Assembly: GCA_963556255.1 (NCBI GenBank)
Contig: OY744606.1
Coordinates: 79,165,641 to 79,229,640 of the forward strand
Reading direction: 5' to 3'
Source of the DNA: Allolobophora icterica
Lineage: Eukaryota; Annelida; Clitellata; Crassiclitellata; Lumbricidae
Length of the DNA stretch: 64,000 bases
The notes beneath the pieces are model-generated. The model made no database searches and was not told the DNA's origin. It saw only the letters and a list, made by a program, of their open reading frames with translations. This document shows positions 47,166-57,425 of this stretch, in pieces. Within the stretch, counting starts at the first letter, position 1; the number at the start of each line of letters is the position of its first letter. Both the position numbers and the translations under genes were made by a program.

Positions 47166-50100
47166 ATTACAAAACACATTTCTTTGATCTGACGTTCCAC
47201 TTCTGCTCGATAAATCAAAGGAATTCGATATGCTGCAAATTCCTTTCCATGAAATCAATCCTGGTTTTAGTTCAATTTCATGTTCAACCAATGTACATAA
47301 TCCGGGTTTTTCTGAAAATCTGTCACAGTATTTGTTCAAAACTTTCAACAACTGTTCTTGCTGAGTTACTGTCAAATGGCTAATTTGTTCAGGATCGAGG
47401 TTAAGTGAATTCTTGTCATCTTGAACCTCATTCCTCATTGGTAATTCAACCACTGAACCAAAATCTTCATCTTCTTCAACGATTAGACCACAACTTAATG
47501 CTCGAGTAACATATTTTCTGATCTTGTTGGCGTGAATTATTTTTCGACCATTTTCACCCATATCGACTAAATAAGAATACTTTGATCTTCGATGTATGAT
47601 CGTACATGGACCATGCCATCGAGAAATAAGTTTGTTTGTTGACGTTGGATACAAAACAATGACTTTCTCACCAGCTTCAAATTCTTTGTGCTTTGCTTTC
47701 TTGTTATACTGATTCGTGTATTGTAATTGCTTTTCTCGAGAGTAGGATTCTGCAAACAATAATGCTTTCTCCATATTTTCTTTGAGTTCTTTCAAATACT
47801 TTTCTGGTTTAACTCCAACATGAGGTGGTAAGTTTATTTCTCTAGTCCAACTCTCTTTTAATATTGCCAATGGTCCTCTCGGAATTTTCCCATAGACAAG
47901 CATATATGGTGATACTCCAGTAGTTGCATTCGGCACTTCTCGTAATGCCCACACTGTGAAAGGAATTATCTTATGCCATTTCCTCGGGTTGTCTATTATC
48001 ACATGATGGATCATCTTTTTAAATGTCTGATTCCATCTTTCTACTAATCCAGCAGCCTCTGGGTGTCCTGGTGTGTCGAATCGTGGACTACAGCCCATTA
48101 AATCGAGAAATTCTCTTGTCAAACTGGCTGTGAAGTTCGTTCCTTGGTCACTTGTAATCACGGACGGCACACCAACGTTCATGAATAGTTCCATCAACGC
48201 TTCACACACAGCCTTCGCTGTCAGCGATTTCAATAAAAAGATTGTAGGCCATCTGGTGCACGAGTCCACAATGCATAAACAATACTTGTGACCTGCAGCA
48301 GATACTGGATCGATCGGGCCAACGAGGTCCATCGTCATTCTCTTGAAGGCGACCTCTTCTCTTGAGACAGGAGTGATGGGCACTCTATCCATCACCAAAC
48401 TCCTTGCCTTTAGTTGACACTTCTCGCAAGACTTACAAAATTTCACAATGTCTCTTCTCATCTTTGGCCAAACAAAAGACAACTTTATTCGTTCTCTTGT
48501 TTTCTCTTCTCCTAAATGTCCTCCAAATACTGATTCATGTGCCAACTCCATCACTTTAATTCGTCTCTCTTTTGGTAACACTAGTTGATATATCGTCTGG
48601 TCTAATATCTGATATTTCTTATGCAATAAACCGTTGATCACACAGAATTCAGATTCTTTCTCTTGTGCTAACTTCCACCACGGCTTCAACGATTCATCAT
48701 TTCTCTGTTGCTCTTCGAACTTCTTCGAATCGGCAATCTGCACCTTTTGTTCTTCGTCCATCTCTTCATCTCTATACAAGTCTCCTATCCCCACATCACA
48801 TTCATTGTCTTCTTCAGTTTCATTTAATGTGCCATTCTCGCATGCAGCCATCTCTTGCTCGTTCATCTCTGCTATTACACCATCTCGCGATAAGCCTCGA
48901 TGCTCATTACTTTCGTTTTCCTCATCACTTGAACTTCCATTTTCATTCTTCTCATCAACATCTACCATTTCCTGTTTCCGACTCTGCGCTCTCGTCATTA
49001 CATTTGCTCGTACACTCACATCTCCTTGTATCGTTTTAACTTTCATCTGTGGTACGGCTTTTAATTCGGCAATTATCTCTGGATGCAACAAGAATCTTTC
49101 TGTACTGCCCATCTTTGCAATACTAGCACACATCAAGGTGACATAAGGTGTAAGTGAACACTGGATTTTACGCGGAAATCCCTCTTCTTCCACGTCACTA
49201 TCACACAGTCTAACATCGACTTTTACTAACTTCGCAGGAATGGCATCTCCTGCCACACACTGCAAATTCACTTTTCCAATTTGTTCCACCTTCATGCCTT
49301 CCAGTAATTCTTCACTAATCACCGGAATTTCTGCACCCGAGTCGCTCAGTGCTTTGACTTTCACTGGCTCTTTACCGTCTACTCCACGAATTTCGACCTC
49401 GACATATTGCAAGAACGATTTCTTCAATATTCGATTGTCATCTTTTCCTATGACTTCTCTCTGAATTCCAGCATCCAATAGAATTTCTTTTTGAATACCA
49501 CATTTCATTACCGACTTTACTTCAGTCTCTTGGTTTTCTTGACTTGCGGTTTGATTATCTGTATCACTAACCACTTGAATCAAATTCACCCTTGTGTGTT
49601 CTTGATTTCTGCTAGAACTAGCTGCTGCCACTGGAACTGGACAAAATTTAACCAAATGTTTGTCTGAACCACAGTTGTGACAACGCTTCACAACCATGCC
49701 TCGTTGTTCATTTCCTTCATATCTCTTATACTGCGTAAACGATGTGTTGCCTTCCCTCTTGGCAAACGGCGCTGACGATTTGTTAAATCCCTGACGACCA
49801 AACGTCACGTCTCTGGTCTCATTGGGTACAGGGACACTAGCCTTGACTTCTTTACCTTTGAACTGATTCCCTGTTCCTGGATTACTTCTCCACTTTCCAC
49901 TCTGGCTTTGGTTTACGGAACGTTGAGAAGGATAACTGTTTATATTTGGAAATGCAAACCCAATTCGATTGTTTACATGAATGTCTGCTAGGTCTGCCAC
50001 TGCACTAGCTTGGAGACAGTCAGTTCCTTCCTTCGACAATACAAACTGTAGTGGACCTGGCGGTAAACATTCTTTTAGCTTATCCGCTACCAGCAAATCA

Positions 50101-51449
50101 AAGAGCGTATCGTACTCTTTGTTCACGTTTCGACTTCTCACGTAATAGTTTAACAAGTTCTTCAGTCTTGCCGTAAACATCGTATAAGTCTCTTCTGTTG
50201 TCTTCTTAGCATCCACAAATCTGGCTCTGTATTCTCTCGAGGTCAATTTAAATTCTTTTAATAAGTGCTGCTTGACTCTATCATAATTGTCTAGATCATC
50301 GTATGACAATCTATTCAGAACGGTTCGAGCTTTCGGCGTCATCAATGGTAGTAATAATTTCACCCAAAACGGCTTCTCCACAGCAAAGCTACGAAACGCG
50401 TTCTCGACTGTTTCAAAATATAATGGCACCTCCATCATATCAGTTGGCATTTGAGGCAATACATGCTTCATTGCATCACCTATTTTCTTAATTTTTGACA
50501 CCAAAGTTTCACTTTCTTGCTGTTTCCTTCTTTCAGCTTCCCGTTCTTCTCTCATTTGCGTTTCTTTCAATGTCAATTTTGATTTCTCCAGTTTCAGACG
50601 TTCTTGTCTTTCTGTCTCTGCCTTTTCCAAACTTTCTTTCTGAAATTTGAGTTCTTCTTGTCTGATCTGTTCTGCGCGTTCTAACTCTAACGTTCGCGCT
50701 TTTTCTTTTTCTTCTTCACGCATTCTCTTTGCTTCAATCTGTTGCTGACGTACCTCTTCATCACTTTTTCTAGCTTTTTCAAATTCAATCATCTGCTCCA
50801 ATCTTCTTCTTTCAGCATCTTCCCTATCTCTTTTCAACTGTTCTAACTGAATCTCAAACTGATTCTTTTGCAATTCAAGTTCTGCCTTACGCACTTGTTC
50901 TGCTTTATCTTCTCTCTCTCTTTGCAGACGCAATTCCTCTTGCCTTGCAAGTTCCGCTTTCTCTTCTTTCTCTCGCTGCAAGCGCAATTCTTTCTCTTCT
51001 TTCTCTCTCTGCAAACGTTCTGCTTTCTCTTCTTTCTCTCTCTGCAGACGTTCTGCTTTCTCTTCTTTCTCTCTCTGCAAGCGCAATTCGTCTTGTCTTA
51101 CACGTTCTGCTTCTTGTCTCCGTTTATCTTCTCTTTCTTTCTCTTCTTGTCTACGTTTCTCCTCTCTATCCTTCTCTTCTTGCCTAGTCATCATCATCCA
51201 CTGCATCAACATCTCCATAGACATAGGCGCAGGAGGTTTTTCAATAGCCTTTTCTACGGCACCGCCAACGGCACCTTCTTCTTCGACTTCTTCTTTCACC
51301 CACACTTCGGCGAGTTCCTGTATCATGTCACCACGTGACATACCTTCTAATTGTTCTTCTTTAAAACCGGCTTTCAACAAACGCTGTTTTAGCCTTTCCG
51401 TAGACATCTTCTTAATATCTGCTTGTCTTTCAGCACTTAATTTCTCCAT
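47139..51449 (-). CDS. Gag-protease-integrase polyprotein of the Gmr1-type element
   Basis: 1436 codons from ATG 51449. Residues 1-75 are a basic/acidic N-terminus; about 80-320 is a Glu/Lys/Arg/Gln-rich coiled coil with 11-residue repeats (LQREKEEKAER); about 335-495 is a capsid-like region (FWVKLLLPLMTPKARTVLNR, then SREYRARFVDAKKTTEETY). A CCHC knuckle, CHNCGSDKHLVKFC, lies at 590-603. Protease has the DSGAE box with Asp703. Integrase has an HHCC domain (H971, H978, C1008, C1011) and a catalytic core D1041, D1101, E1137, i.e. DD35E. Pre-RT sequence KYCDRFSEKPGLC follows near 1380. The frame is then lost by a one-base shift at about 47260: another frame holds the RT start motif AYRIPL. A deletion of perhaps 150-180 RT codons follows near 47165. 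Protease and integrase look undamaged. Confidence 0.93.
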   Translation of the reverse strand: MEKLSAERQADIKKMSTERLKQRLLKAGFKEEQLEGMSRGDMIQELAEVWVKEEVEEEGAVGGAVEKAIEKPPAPMSMEMLMQWMMMTRQEEKDREEKRRQEEKEREDKRRQEAERVRQDELRLQREKEEKAERLQREKEEKAERLQREKEEKELRLQREKEEKAELARQEELRLQREREDKAEQVRKAELELQKNQFEIQLEQLKRDREDAERRRLEQMIEFEKARKSDEEVRQQQIEAKRMREEEKEKARTLELERAEQIRQEELKFQKESLEKAETERQERLKLEKSKLTLKETQMREEREAERRKQQESETLVSKIKKIGDAMKHVLPQMPTDMMEVPLYFETVENAFRSFAVEKPFWVKLLLPLMTPKARTVLNRLSYDDLDNYDRVKQHLLKEFKLTSREYRARFVDAKKTTEETYTMFTARLKNLLNYYVRSRNVNKEYDTLFDLLVADKLKECLPPGPLQFVLSKEGTDCLQASAVADLADIHVNNRIGFAFPNINSYPSQRSVNQSQSGKWRSNPGTGNQFKGKEVKASVPVPNETRDVTFGRQGFNKSSAPFAKREGNTSFTQYKRYEGNEQRGMVVKRCHNCGSDKHLVKFCPVPVAAASSSRNQEHTRVNLIQVVSDTDNQTASQENQETEVKSVMKCGIQKEILLDAGIQREVIGKDDNRILKKSFLQYVEVEIRGVDGKEPVKVKALSDSGAEIPVISEELLEGMKVEQIGKVNLQCVAGDAIPAKLVKVDVRLCDSDVEEEGFPRKIQCSLTPYVTLMCASIAKMGSTERFLLHPEIIAELKAVPQMKVKTIQGDVSVRANVMTRAQSRKQEMVDVDEKNENGSSSDEENESNEHRGLSRDGVIAEMNEQEMAACENGTLNETEEDNECDVGIGDLYRDEEMDEEQKVQIADSKKFEEQQRNDESLKPWWKLAQEKESEFCVINGLLHKKYQILDQTIYQLVLPKERRIKVMELAHESVFGGHLGEEKTRERIKLSFVWPKMRRDIVKFCKSCEKCQLKARSLVMDRVPITPVSREEVAFKRMTMDLVGPIDPVSAAGHKYCLCIVDSCTRWPTIFLLKSLTAKAVCEALMELFMNVGVPSVITSDQGTNFTASLTREFLDLMGCSPRFDTPGHPEAAGLVERWNQTFKKMIHHVIIDNPRKWHKIIPFTVWALREVPNATTGVSPYMLVYGKIPRGPLAILKESWTREINLPPHVGVKPEKYLKELKENMEKALLFAESYSREKQLQYTNQYNKKAKHKEFEAGEKVIVLYPTSTNKLISRWHGPCTIIHRRSKYSYLVDMGENGRKIIHANKIRKYVTRALSCGLIVEEDEDFGSVVELPMRNEVQDDKNSLNLDPEQISHLTVTQQEQLLKVLNKYCDRFSEKPGLCTLVEHEIELKPGLISWKGICSISNSFDLSSRSGTSDQRNVFCNRILPHSYR

Positions 51450-51635
51450 CTTACTTGTTTACTTTGGTGATTTCTCTTTTCAAAGAAGTCACGGTTTTTC
51501 TTGTTGTGTGAATCGATAAACAAACGGGATTTCTTTTGTATTTGTTCGTGAAAAACAACGAAATTTTTATACCGTTTCTCGTGTTCCACCGTCGTTGATA
51601 TTGTAAACTCGTCACACAGCACACAACGCGTAGAT

Positions 51636-51712
51636 TCTTCTAACACCGTCGTAGATTCTTCTAACACCGTTGTAAATTCTTTTATCACCGTCGTAGATTC
51701 TTCTATCCGCCG
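51636..51712 (-). repeat. 21-bp tandem repeat in the retrotransposon leader
   Basis: About four units close to GTCGTAGATTCTTCTAACACC. A short frame over it (51437-51688, TTVLEESTTVLEEST) reaches the polyprotein start but has no known domain. Confidence 0.75.
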
Positions 51713-51738
51713 AAGGAGGTGATAACGTGAATTTTAAT

Positions 51739-51857
51739 CCACCGTGAGTTTATATCCACCGTGAGTATTTATCCACCGTGAGTATTTATCCACCGTGAGT
51801 TCTTATCCACCGTGAGTTCTTATCCACCGTGAGTTCTTATCCACCGTGAGTTCTTAT
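51739..51857 (-). repeat. 17-bp tandem repeats in the retrotransposon leader
   Basis: Seven units of CCACCGTGAGTTCTTAT, the last four identical, located between the primer site and gag. They are part of the untranslated leader. Confidence 0.95.
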
Positions 51858-51877
51858 CCCACCGCTGCCACCAATAA
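51858..51877 (-). other. Putative primer binding site
   Basis: On the minus strand TGGTGGCAGCGGTGGGAT begins a few bases after the 5' LTR, where a tRNA 3' end (…CCA) would pair. Which tRNA is not determined. Confidence 0.55.
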
Positions 51878-52354
51878 TGTCAACCCAATCCTTCCGTTGA
51901 CAATCCTTCTGATTAAATCCTTGTTCTCTTCGTACTTAACGCCTATTTAACGTTCACCTTTTGAACACTAATTCTACGTATAAGTATAACCTGAATTAAT
52001 CAGCAACACAGTTTAATATCTTTTAGTTTAATAAGAAACAAACAGACAGAACTCAATTCGATTACAACTCAACTAGTCAGCCACACTACTACAGCGAACA
52101 CACTCGAATTCAAACTTCTCTAGTCAGCATAATTCTTCGCGCCTCTTGACACACCTGTCTTCTGTGCGCATAAGCGAAATCTAATAATATACATATAGCG
52201 CGCCGCTGCCGATATCGGCCGGCCGCGCGTGTCACTAAGACTAAACGTTATACATCTATCATATATACATATACACGTGAAACTAAAGTAAGCGCACTAA
52301 ATATATACGCTAAATATCTCGCACTGCAAGACTGTACACAAAACACAGTTCACA
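51878..52354 (-). repeat. 5' LTR of the Gmr1-type element
   Basis: 477 bp, identical by inspection to 45878-46354. It would carry the promoter; no TATA box was assigned. Confidence 0.95.
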
Positions 52355-52359
52355 GTAAG

Positions 52360-53402
52360 ATCTTTTGAGTAGGGACTGTCTGCAAAGAGTCGGATCAAAC
52401 GGATCCTTTGCCATCATTAGTAGCCGTCGGCGGAACTTTACTGGCGATTAAATTGGATTCTAAAAGTTTACGAAATCTTCTGGAATGATTGGAATCAAAC
52501 GCCATTGACGTCCATATGAAACAGATTTCTGCTCTGTTCTCGTTGTTTTGATCTAATTGTAACTGAGTTGAAGAGATCTGGGGTTGCGCTGCAAAAAGAT
52601 GGTTTTAGTTAGTTGCTGCTTAACGACGGTTTGTCACAAGACAGATAAATAGCGTCGCTCTCCTCTTTCTTCCAAACTTGGGACTTGAACCACCAAAGTA
52701 TAAAGCAGTGACGAAGTTAAGAGCGACGACGGGATTCGACGGTTTAATAGCATCTTATGGAATCAAGTGCAGTTGAACTCGATAGATAAAATTGTTAATT
52801 GGTGAGTAAATATGACTAAACAATAATCAATAATACCTGTGTTTCACCAGGGCCATAGACGTCGACCTATTTCTTCTGATTTCGAACTTTCTGTTAATTA
52901 TTTATTTCGTCATAAGACATCAAAGGATGTTGACGACAATTTGAAAGTATATATATATTATTTAATATATAGTATTTTGTATATAGTATTTAAAATATAG
53001 AATTTTAAAGTTTTCTTTCCTCTGAGAATGTTCCACTGTTAATTTCTTTGTCATCTAGGCGGCAATGTCTTTATGCTGTCGTCGTATTTTGTCTGATTGT
53101 GATTATTTTGGATAATGTATATATGGAACAATTCTTAATTTTCCTTTCTGTCTTTCAGAAGTAGTTTTCTTTCAGTGATCTGTGGTGAAGCTTGAACTGG
53201 CGGCTAAACTCAGAGACGAGCGCAGTTTCTAAATATATAATGTACTTAGAAACGGTTTTTATGGTGTCTAAAGAGCATTGCGTTATCTACTGTACTGTTA
53301 AAAGAAAACACTTACCTTGTATAGTCTATTCGAAAGTAATCTAGACCATTCTTTTCTATATATAGAAGCTAATCTAATCCGATGAAATCCAATTCAATCA
53401 AT
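52360..53402. repeat. Target repeat of the retrotransposon, then modules
   Basis: 52360-52450 continues the repeat GAGTAGGGACTGTCTGCAAA, also at about 59035 and 59528, and in part in reverse at about 63525-63585. A reversed C module lies at about 52610-52690 and a reversed B at about 53250-53275. 53330-53400 is GATTAGATT-type sequence in reverse. No gene. Confidence 0.55.
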
Positions 53403-53483
53403 ACAATAAATCCAATATAATCTCACACATTCTGATTCAATAATATTGAATCAGAATGTGTGAGATTATATTGGATTTATTGT
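53403..53483. repeat. Perfect 81-nt palindrome
   Basis: Forty bases (53403-53442) are followed, after one base, by their exact reverse complement (53444-53483). Each arm includes CCAATATAATCTCACACATT or its complement. Confidence 0.97.
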
Positions 53484-54330
53484 TATATGTATGTTCACTG
53501 TACAGCGCAGTGCGTTTGCAGGCGCTTAATTAAAGAAAAAGCGTTTCGGAGACCTGTTCGTGGTATCCATGGCAACATGGTTCTAGGCAAACGTCAACGG
53601 TTCCCATGGTTTTCAGATTCTTACAACAAGACAGTACCACCTGAAGTTGAATAAGATTTTCTTTTTTATCGAGACAAATTTGTAAATTACGCTGGATAAT
53701 TTCTACTTCGGTTAAAATGACGGTGATGTTGATTGTGATGATGATGATGATAATAATAATAATGATGATGATAATAATATTAACAATAATAAGATGATTT
53801 TTCCATTTTTCTTAATTAAATCCATGTTACTGGAGGATTTTATGTAAGTCGGGGAATAAAAAAAGAACAATAACATTAATAAAAATAAAAATAATAAAAA
53901 TAAAAATAAATAGTAATAATAACAGTAAAAATAAACACAATAAAATGTGAGTTAAGTTAATATAAAAGCTGCCTTTAGCCACCTTTGAATCAAATTCCAT
54001 CAACACTATATATTTGACACTTTCAGTTATTTATTTAATGATGTAAAATTAGCGTTGGACTGAAAACTGTTCATTAAAATTCTGCTATCAAAGTCAGTGG
54101 CCTTTGATGTCATGAGATGTCGTAAAACAGTTGTAATTTAACCGCGAAATCCTGCAATGCCGTTTACTCGGGTGGTGCCAGTCCAAAGCCCGCGTCAAGG
54201 GGCGCTAATCATCTTTTATTAAGATACAGCTTTGTTGAACAGGGACTATACAAACAGACGTTCTTCTTTTGCCTCTTGTAAGAAGCCAGAAGAAATGTTG
54301 TTAAACACTGGAATCCACTAAGAATGCTAC
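53484..54330. repeat. AAT/GAT-rich tracts and modules
   Basis: GATGATGATAATAATAAT tract at about 53728-53795, AAAATAAAAATAA tract at about 53870-53945, degenerate B at about 53975, A at about 54090-54125, C at about 54172-54240. No gene. Confidence 0.55.
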
Positions 54331-54800
54331 TATTACAGTGCCATATATGACGGACTTCCGGCCTGCCGGATTGACCCTCTGAATAGAATCCTGCGTTCTG
54401 CTGCCCGCCTTGTAGGCCGCATACCCAGGTTTGACAGAGTGTCTGCATATATGAGGGATATCCTCCACTGGCTCCCATACCCACAGCGCATCACTTACCG
54501 AATCTCTGCCTTGGTCCAGCGGTGCTTTGAGGGCGTCCTCCCCACCACATACCTGCGGGAGCTCTGCCATCCAGCCTCATGTTCGCAGCGTCGTTGCTCT
54601 TTCCGCTCAGCTGAGCAAGCTGAACTTATTCTTCCCCGAGCGCGGACAGCCATACGGCCATACGGCAGCGCCGTGCCTTCTTTGTTGCTGGCCCCATGAC
54701 CTGGAATTGGCTCTCTATCACTCTCCGCCAAATACCGACTGGTTATTTTTTACCATGTTTATTGCTATCTTCAAAATTATGTTGTTCGATCGTGACAGAG
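54331..54800 (+). pseudogene. L2/CR1-like LINE C-terminal fragment
   Basis: The plus strand reads RILRSAARLVGRIPRFDRVS, then DILHWLPYPQRITYRISALV, TYLRELCHPAS and ELILPRARTAIRPYGSAVPS, the ordered C-terminal motifs of an L2/CR1 protein. Truncated at the RT side; it starts abruptly in the 42405-type repeat (after CACTAAGAATGCTAC). Confidence 0.7.
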
Positions 54801-55164
54801 ATCTCATGAAATTTGGCTAATCTACCTGTTTATTAATCTCTTTTTATAGGACAAGTCGACTTTAATACGTTTGCTTTTCCAAGGAACTGTTTGCGAGTTA
54901 ACTGGAGATTGAAATGAAGGAATTGAGGAAGTCTTCAATTTTCTTAGATATAGAATTTGGCTTATCGTAGTAGCAGCAATCGTCTAATGGAATAAACGAA
55001 ATTCATTTATTTATAGCATTAGGATAGTGCAACCTAAGGGTGTCTAAACTCCACCTCTTGCTATAGTCACCAGTTTAACGATACATTATTGCTCCAAAGA
55101 ACCTTGACGTTATTCAGAATTTTGAACAGTTTTCACTGCATGAATTAATATCAATCAAATATTA

Positions 55165-55270
55165 ATCGTCGGTTTTAGTAGAAGTAGTAGTAGTAGTAGC
55201 AGTAGTAGTAGCAGCAGCAGCAGTACCAGTAGCAGTAGCAGTAGCAGTAGTAGTAGTAGCATAGTAGTAG
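55165..55270 (+). repeat. AGT/AGC microsatellite
   Basis: About 100 bp of AGT and AGC triplets. Confidence 0.9.
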
Positions 55271-55960
55271 TCCCAGCGATTCACAACATCTGATTGATAC
55301 CAGGGTCATTGAGGTCGCCCTCCTCATTTTCAAGGCTATGGACTAGCACGACGAGGCTCTACTGCTACGAATAGCAGATGGGTTAATGCGCTATAACACG
55401 GTTATCTTGTCACATTACAATGAAAACTCGGAGAATTTCATTGCTAAATCCATTAATCCTAAATCCTTCGTGAATGGTAAAGAAATGGTTGGGGAAAGCG
55501 ACGTCTATGGCCTTGACAGCGAAGGCAATATCTTAAATGCAACACTTTATACGACACCTTTAAAACATCTAATACAGAGGCTATATAAATATATTCCTGC
55601 ACGGGGCTTAATAAGTGTCCCTTGAACTGTTGACTTGCGAGAGGAATGTACAATAAGGCACTCTGATGGTACGCTGTTATTTTCAGTCATTCGATAACCG
55701 TTATTTCGGTTTATTTTGGGAGTAATACTCGGCTATCTCTTGACCCATGTGACTATAAGGGCGTTTGGGGCTCCCTATATACGGGAATGGACGATACAAA
55801 GTTTATAAACGATGTAAACTCTCTACATTAACGGGTCATGAACTCTGCGGGCATGAAGAATACACTTAGACAAATCAGGAACAATGTTTATATGCTCTGG
55901 GAAATGAAAATAAACTGCCATTCGTGAGAAAGAAAATACGTGGAAGAAGATACTTTTGCA
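55271..55960. other. Non-coding DNA with A and B modules
   Basis: A-like GCGACGTCTATGGCC at about 55498 and B-like CGACACCTTTAAAACATC at about 55552. The 79-codon frame at 55386 is built from these modules and is not a gene. Confidence 0.4.
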
Positions 55961-56830
55961 GGAAAATCCCATCCCGTACACCCTAACGACGAAAGAGGAC
56001 TTAGGAGGAGATATTAACCAGCTCCCCTCTGACCAAATCCGGAGCACCGGCTTAATGCAATAATTCGAGGAACCTACTCACGAGGGGCACCCGCTGAACA
56101 GGGTTTACTCGTCCAATGATGGACTGCATAAGGAGTGTTATTCCATAAAAACCAAACGCTCGGCGGTCTTGCCCCCCCCCCGCCACTGCGACACTAGACG
56201 GAGCCGATCTGGCGACCGACTGTCGGAGGAGGGCTTCTTTCGCCTACGAACGCCCAACCTATGGCAGACTGAGTGGAGTTTCGTCACATAATGCTCAACA
56301 TTAGCATTTAATTCGACAGGTTCTATGCCTTCATAAGCGCGGTGATTGACCTACATTTTCCAATGAGACATATTATGGTCAAAGAAAAGGACCCACTCTA
56401 CATGACACCTGTAATCAAATACCTTATCCGCAAACGGAATAAAATGCTTGCAAAAGATGGATGCAGAGGCGAATCTCTTGTCTGCTGGAATCCATAAAAT
56501 GATTACAAGAAGATAGCGCCTCGCTGGAACGCCTACAGCGGGAGTCGATGGCGCAATGAGCGGAGGTCTATCTGATTCGTGGTGAGGGACGGAGTTCGTC
56601 GGAAACGGGGGATTGCGGCTTTACGGCTAGATCACTAAATGAATATTTTGGAGGCATCTCCCGTAAGCTGCCTGACCCTAAAACAATTGTGACTGATGAA
56701 ACATATAGGGCCATCGACTAGTACACCACCTATAGGCTGCTGGCTTCTACGGGACGGACAGCTGCTGGTCCGGATGGCATTCCATCATGGTTCCTAGGGA
56801 TAACCGCCACGGTGCTAGCGAAACCGATTA
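55960..56830 (+). pseudogene. CR1/L2-like LINE endonuclease-RT linker fragment
   Basis: Disrupted frames contain VYSSNDGLHKECYSIKTKRS, then IDLHFPMRHIMVKEKDPLYM and TPVIKYLIRKRNKMLAKDG, then AAGPDGIPSWFLGITA at about 56761, which is the start of RT. Order and motifs match the end of the endonuclease, the linker and RT blocks 1-2. Many stops. It ends where the 42405-type repeat begins (about 56825). Confidence 0.7.
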
Positions 56831-57205
56831 CAGCTTCATTAAACTGAGACTACAAACAAACATTCTAATTTTTATCTTGTAGGAACCGGGAGAAAAACAA
56901 GGGCGACCTAAATTTCGTAGCAGCTGCAAGATGTCGTTAAACACTGGAATTCACTAAGAATGATACGTTCAGATTAGACAACTTTAAATAACTTCATTTA
57001 GTCTTTACATAGCGGCATATGCCAATATGAAATTAATTAGATTTGAACCAACATGTAGGCCTAGTTTGAAAAAGAAGAGAGAGACTGGAAAGTGGAAGCC
57101 AAATAGAATCAAATGAAAAAAACAGCATATATATATAGTGTTAAAAACATAACTATTAATCGCATCGTGCCGTATCGTATCTAATAATTTATAAGGCGCC
57201 ATTTA
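56831..57205. repeat. 42405-type repeat and non-coding DNA
   Basis: GAGAAAAACAAGGGCGACCT is shared with about 42463. A-like GATGTCGTTAAACACTGGAA lies at about 56930. No gene. Confidence 0.5.
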
Positions 57206-57206
57206 T

Positions 57207-57425
57207 AAGGGAGGGGGATAGAGTAGTGGTAACACTCATAGCCAGGAGAGCATAAGGTACGCGGATCGACTCCCGTAACCCCCCTCTAGAGCGGCGCCTT
57301 GCATGGCTGCCAAACCGTGTGTTTAATTAAGATGTTGATTGTACTTTCATGTTTCAATGTAATCTTACTGCGTCTGTCGGTTTGAAATAATAAAGAATAT
57401 AATTATATTATTATTATTACTCGCA
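57207..57425 (+). repeat. SINE family C (tRNA-derived) with ATT tail
   Basis: TAGAGTAGTGGTAACACTC, GCGGATCGACTCCCGTAACC, GCGCCTTGCATGGCTGCC and TGTAATCTTACTGCGTCTG, then a degenerate ATT tail; relative of 40041-40325. Confidence 0.8.

Larger units (their letters stand above)
45873..52359 (-). mobile_element. Gmr1-type Ty3/gypsy LTR retrotransposon, recent but RT-deleted
   Basis: Two 477-bp LTRs bound a 6477-bp element (45878-52354) flanked by exact GTAAG duplications (45873-45877 and 52355-52359). The coding order on the minus strand is gag, protease, integrase, then remnants of reverse transcriptase and RNase H. Integrase before RT is the order of the Gmr1 group of Ty3/gypsy elements and differs from ordinary gypsy. 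The LTRs show no difference, so insertion was recent. Yet the RT core is missing, so this copy could move only with enzymes supplied by another element, or it lost the core after inserting. An uninterrupted copy of the target repeat at about 59500-59545 confirms the boundaries. Confidence 0.93.

Noticed and set aside
48634..51338. Plus-strand frames of 156-170 codons opposite the retrotransposon polyprotein
   Set aside because: Antisense shadows of the gag-protease-integrase gene.
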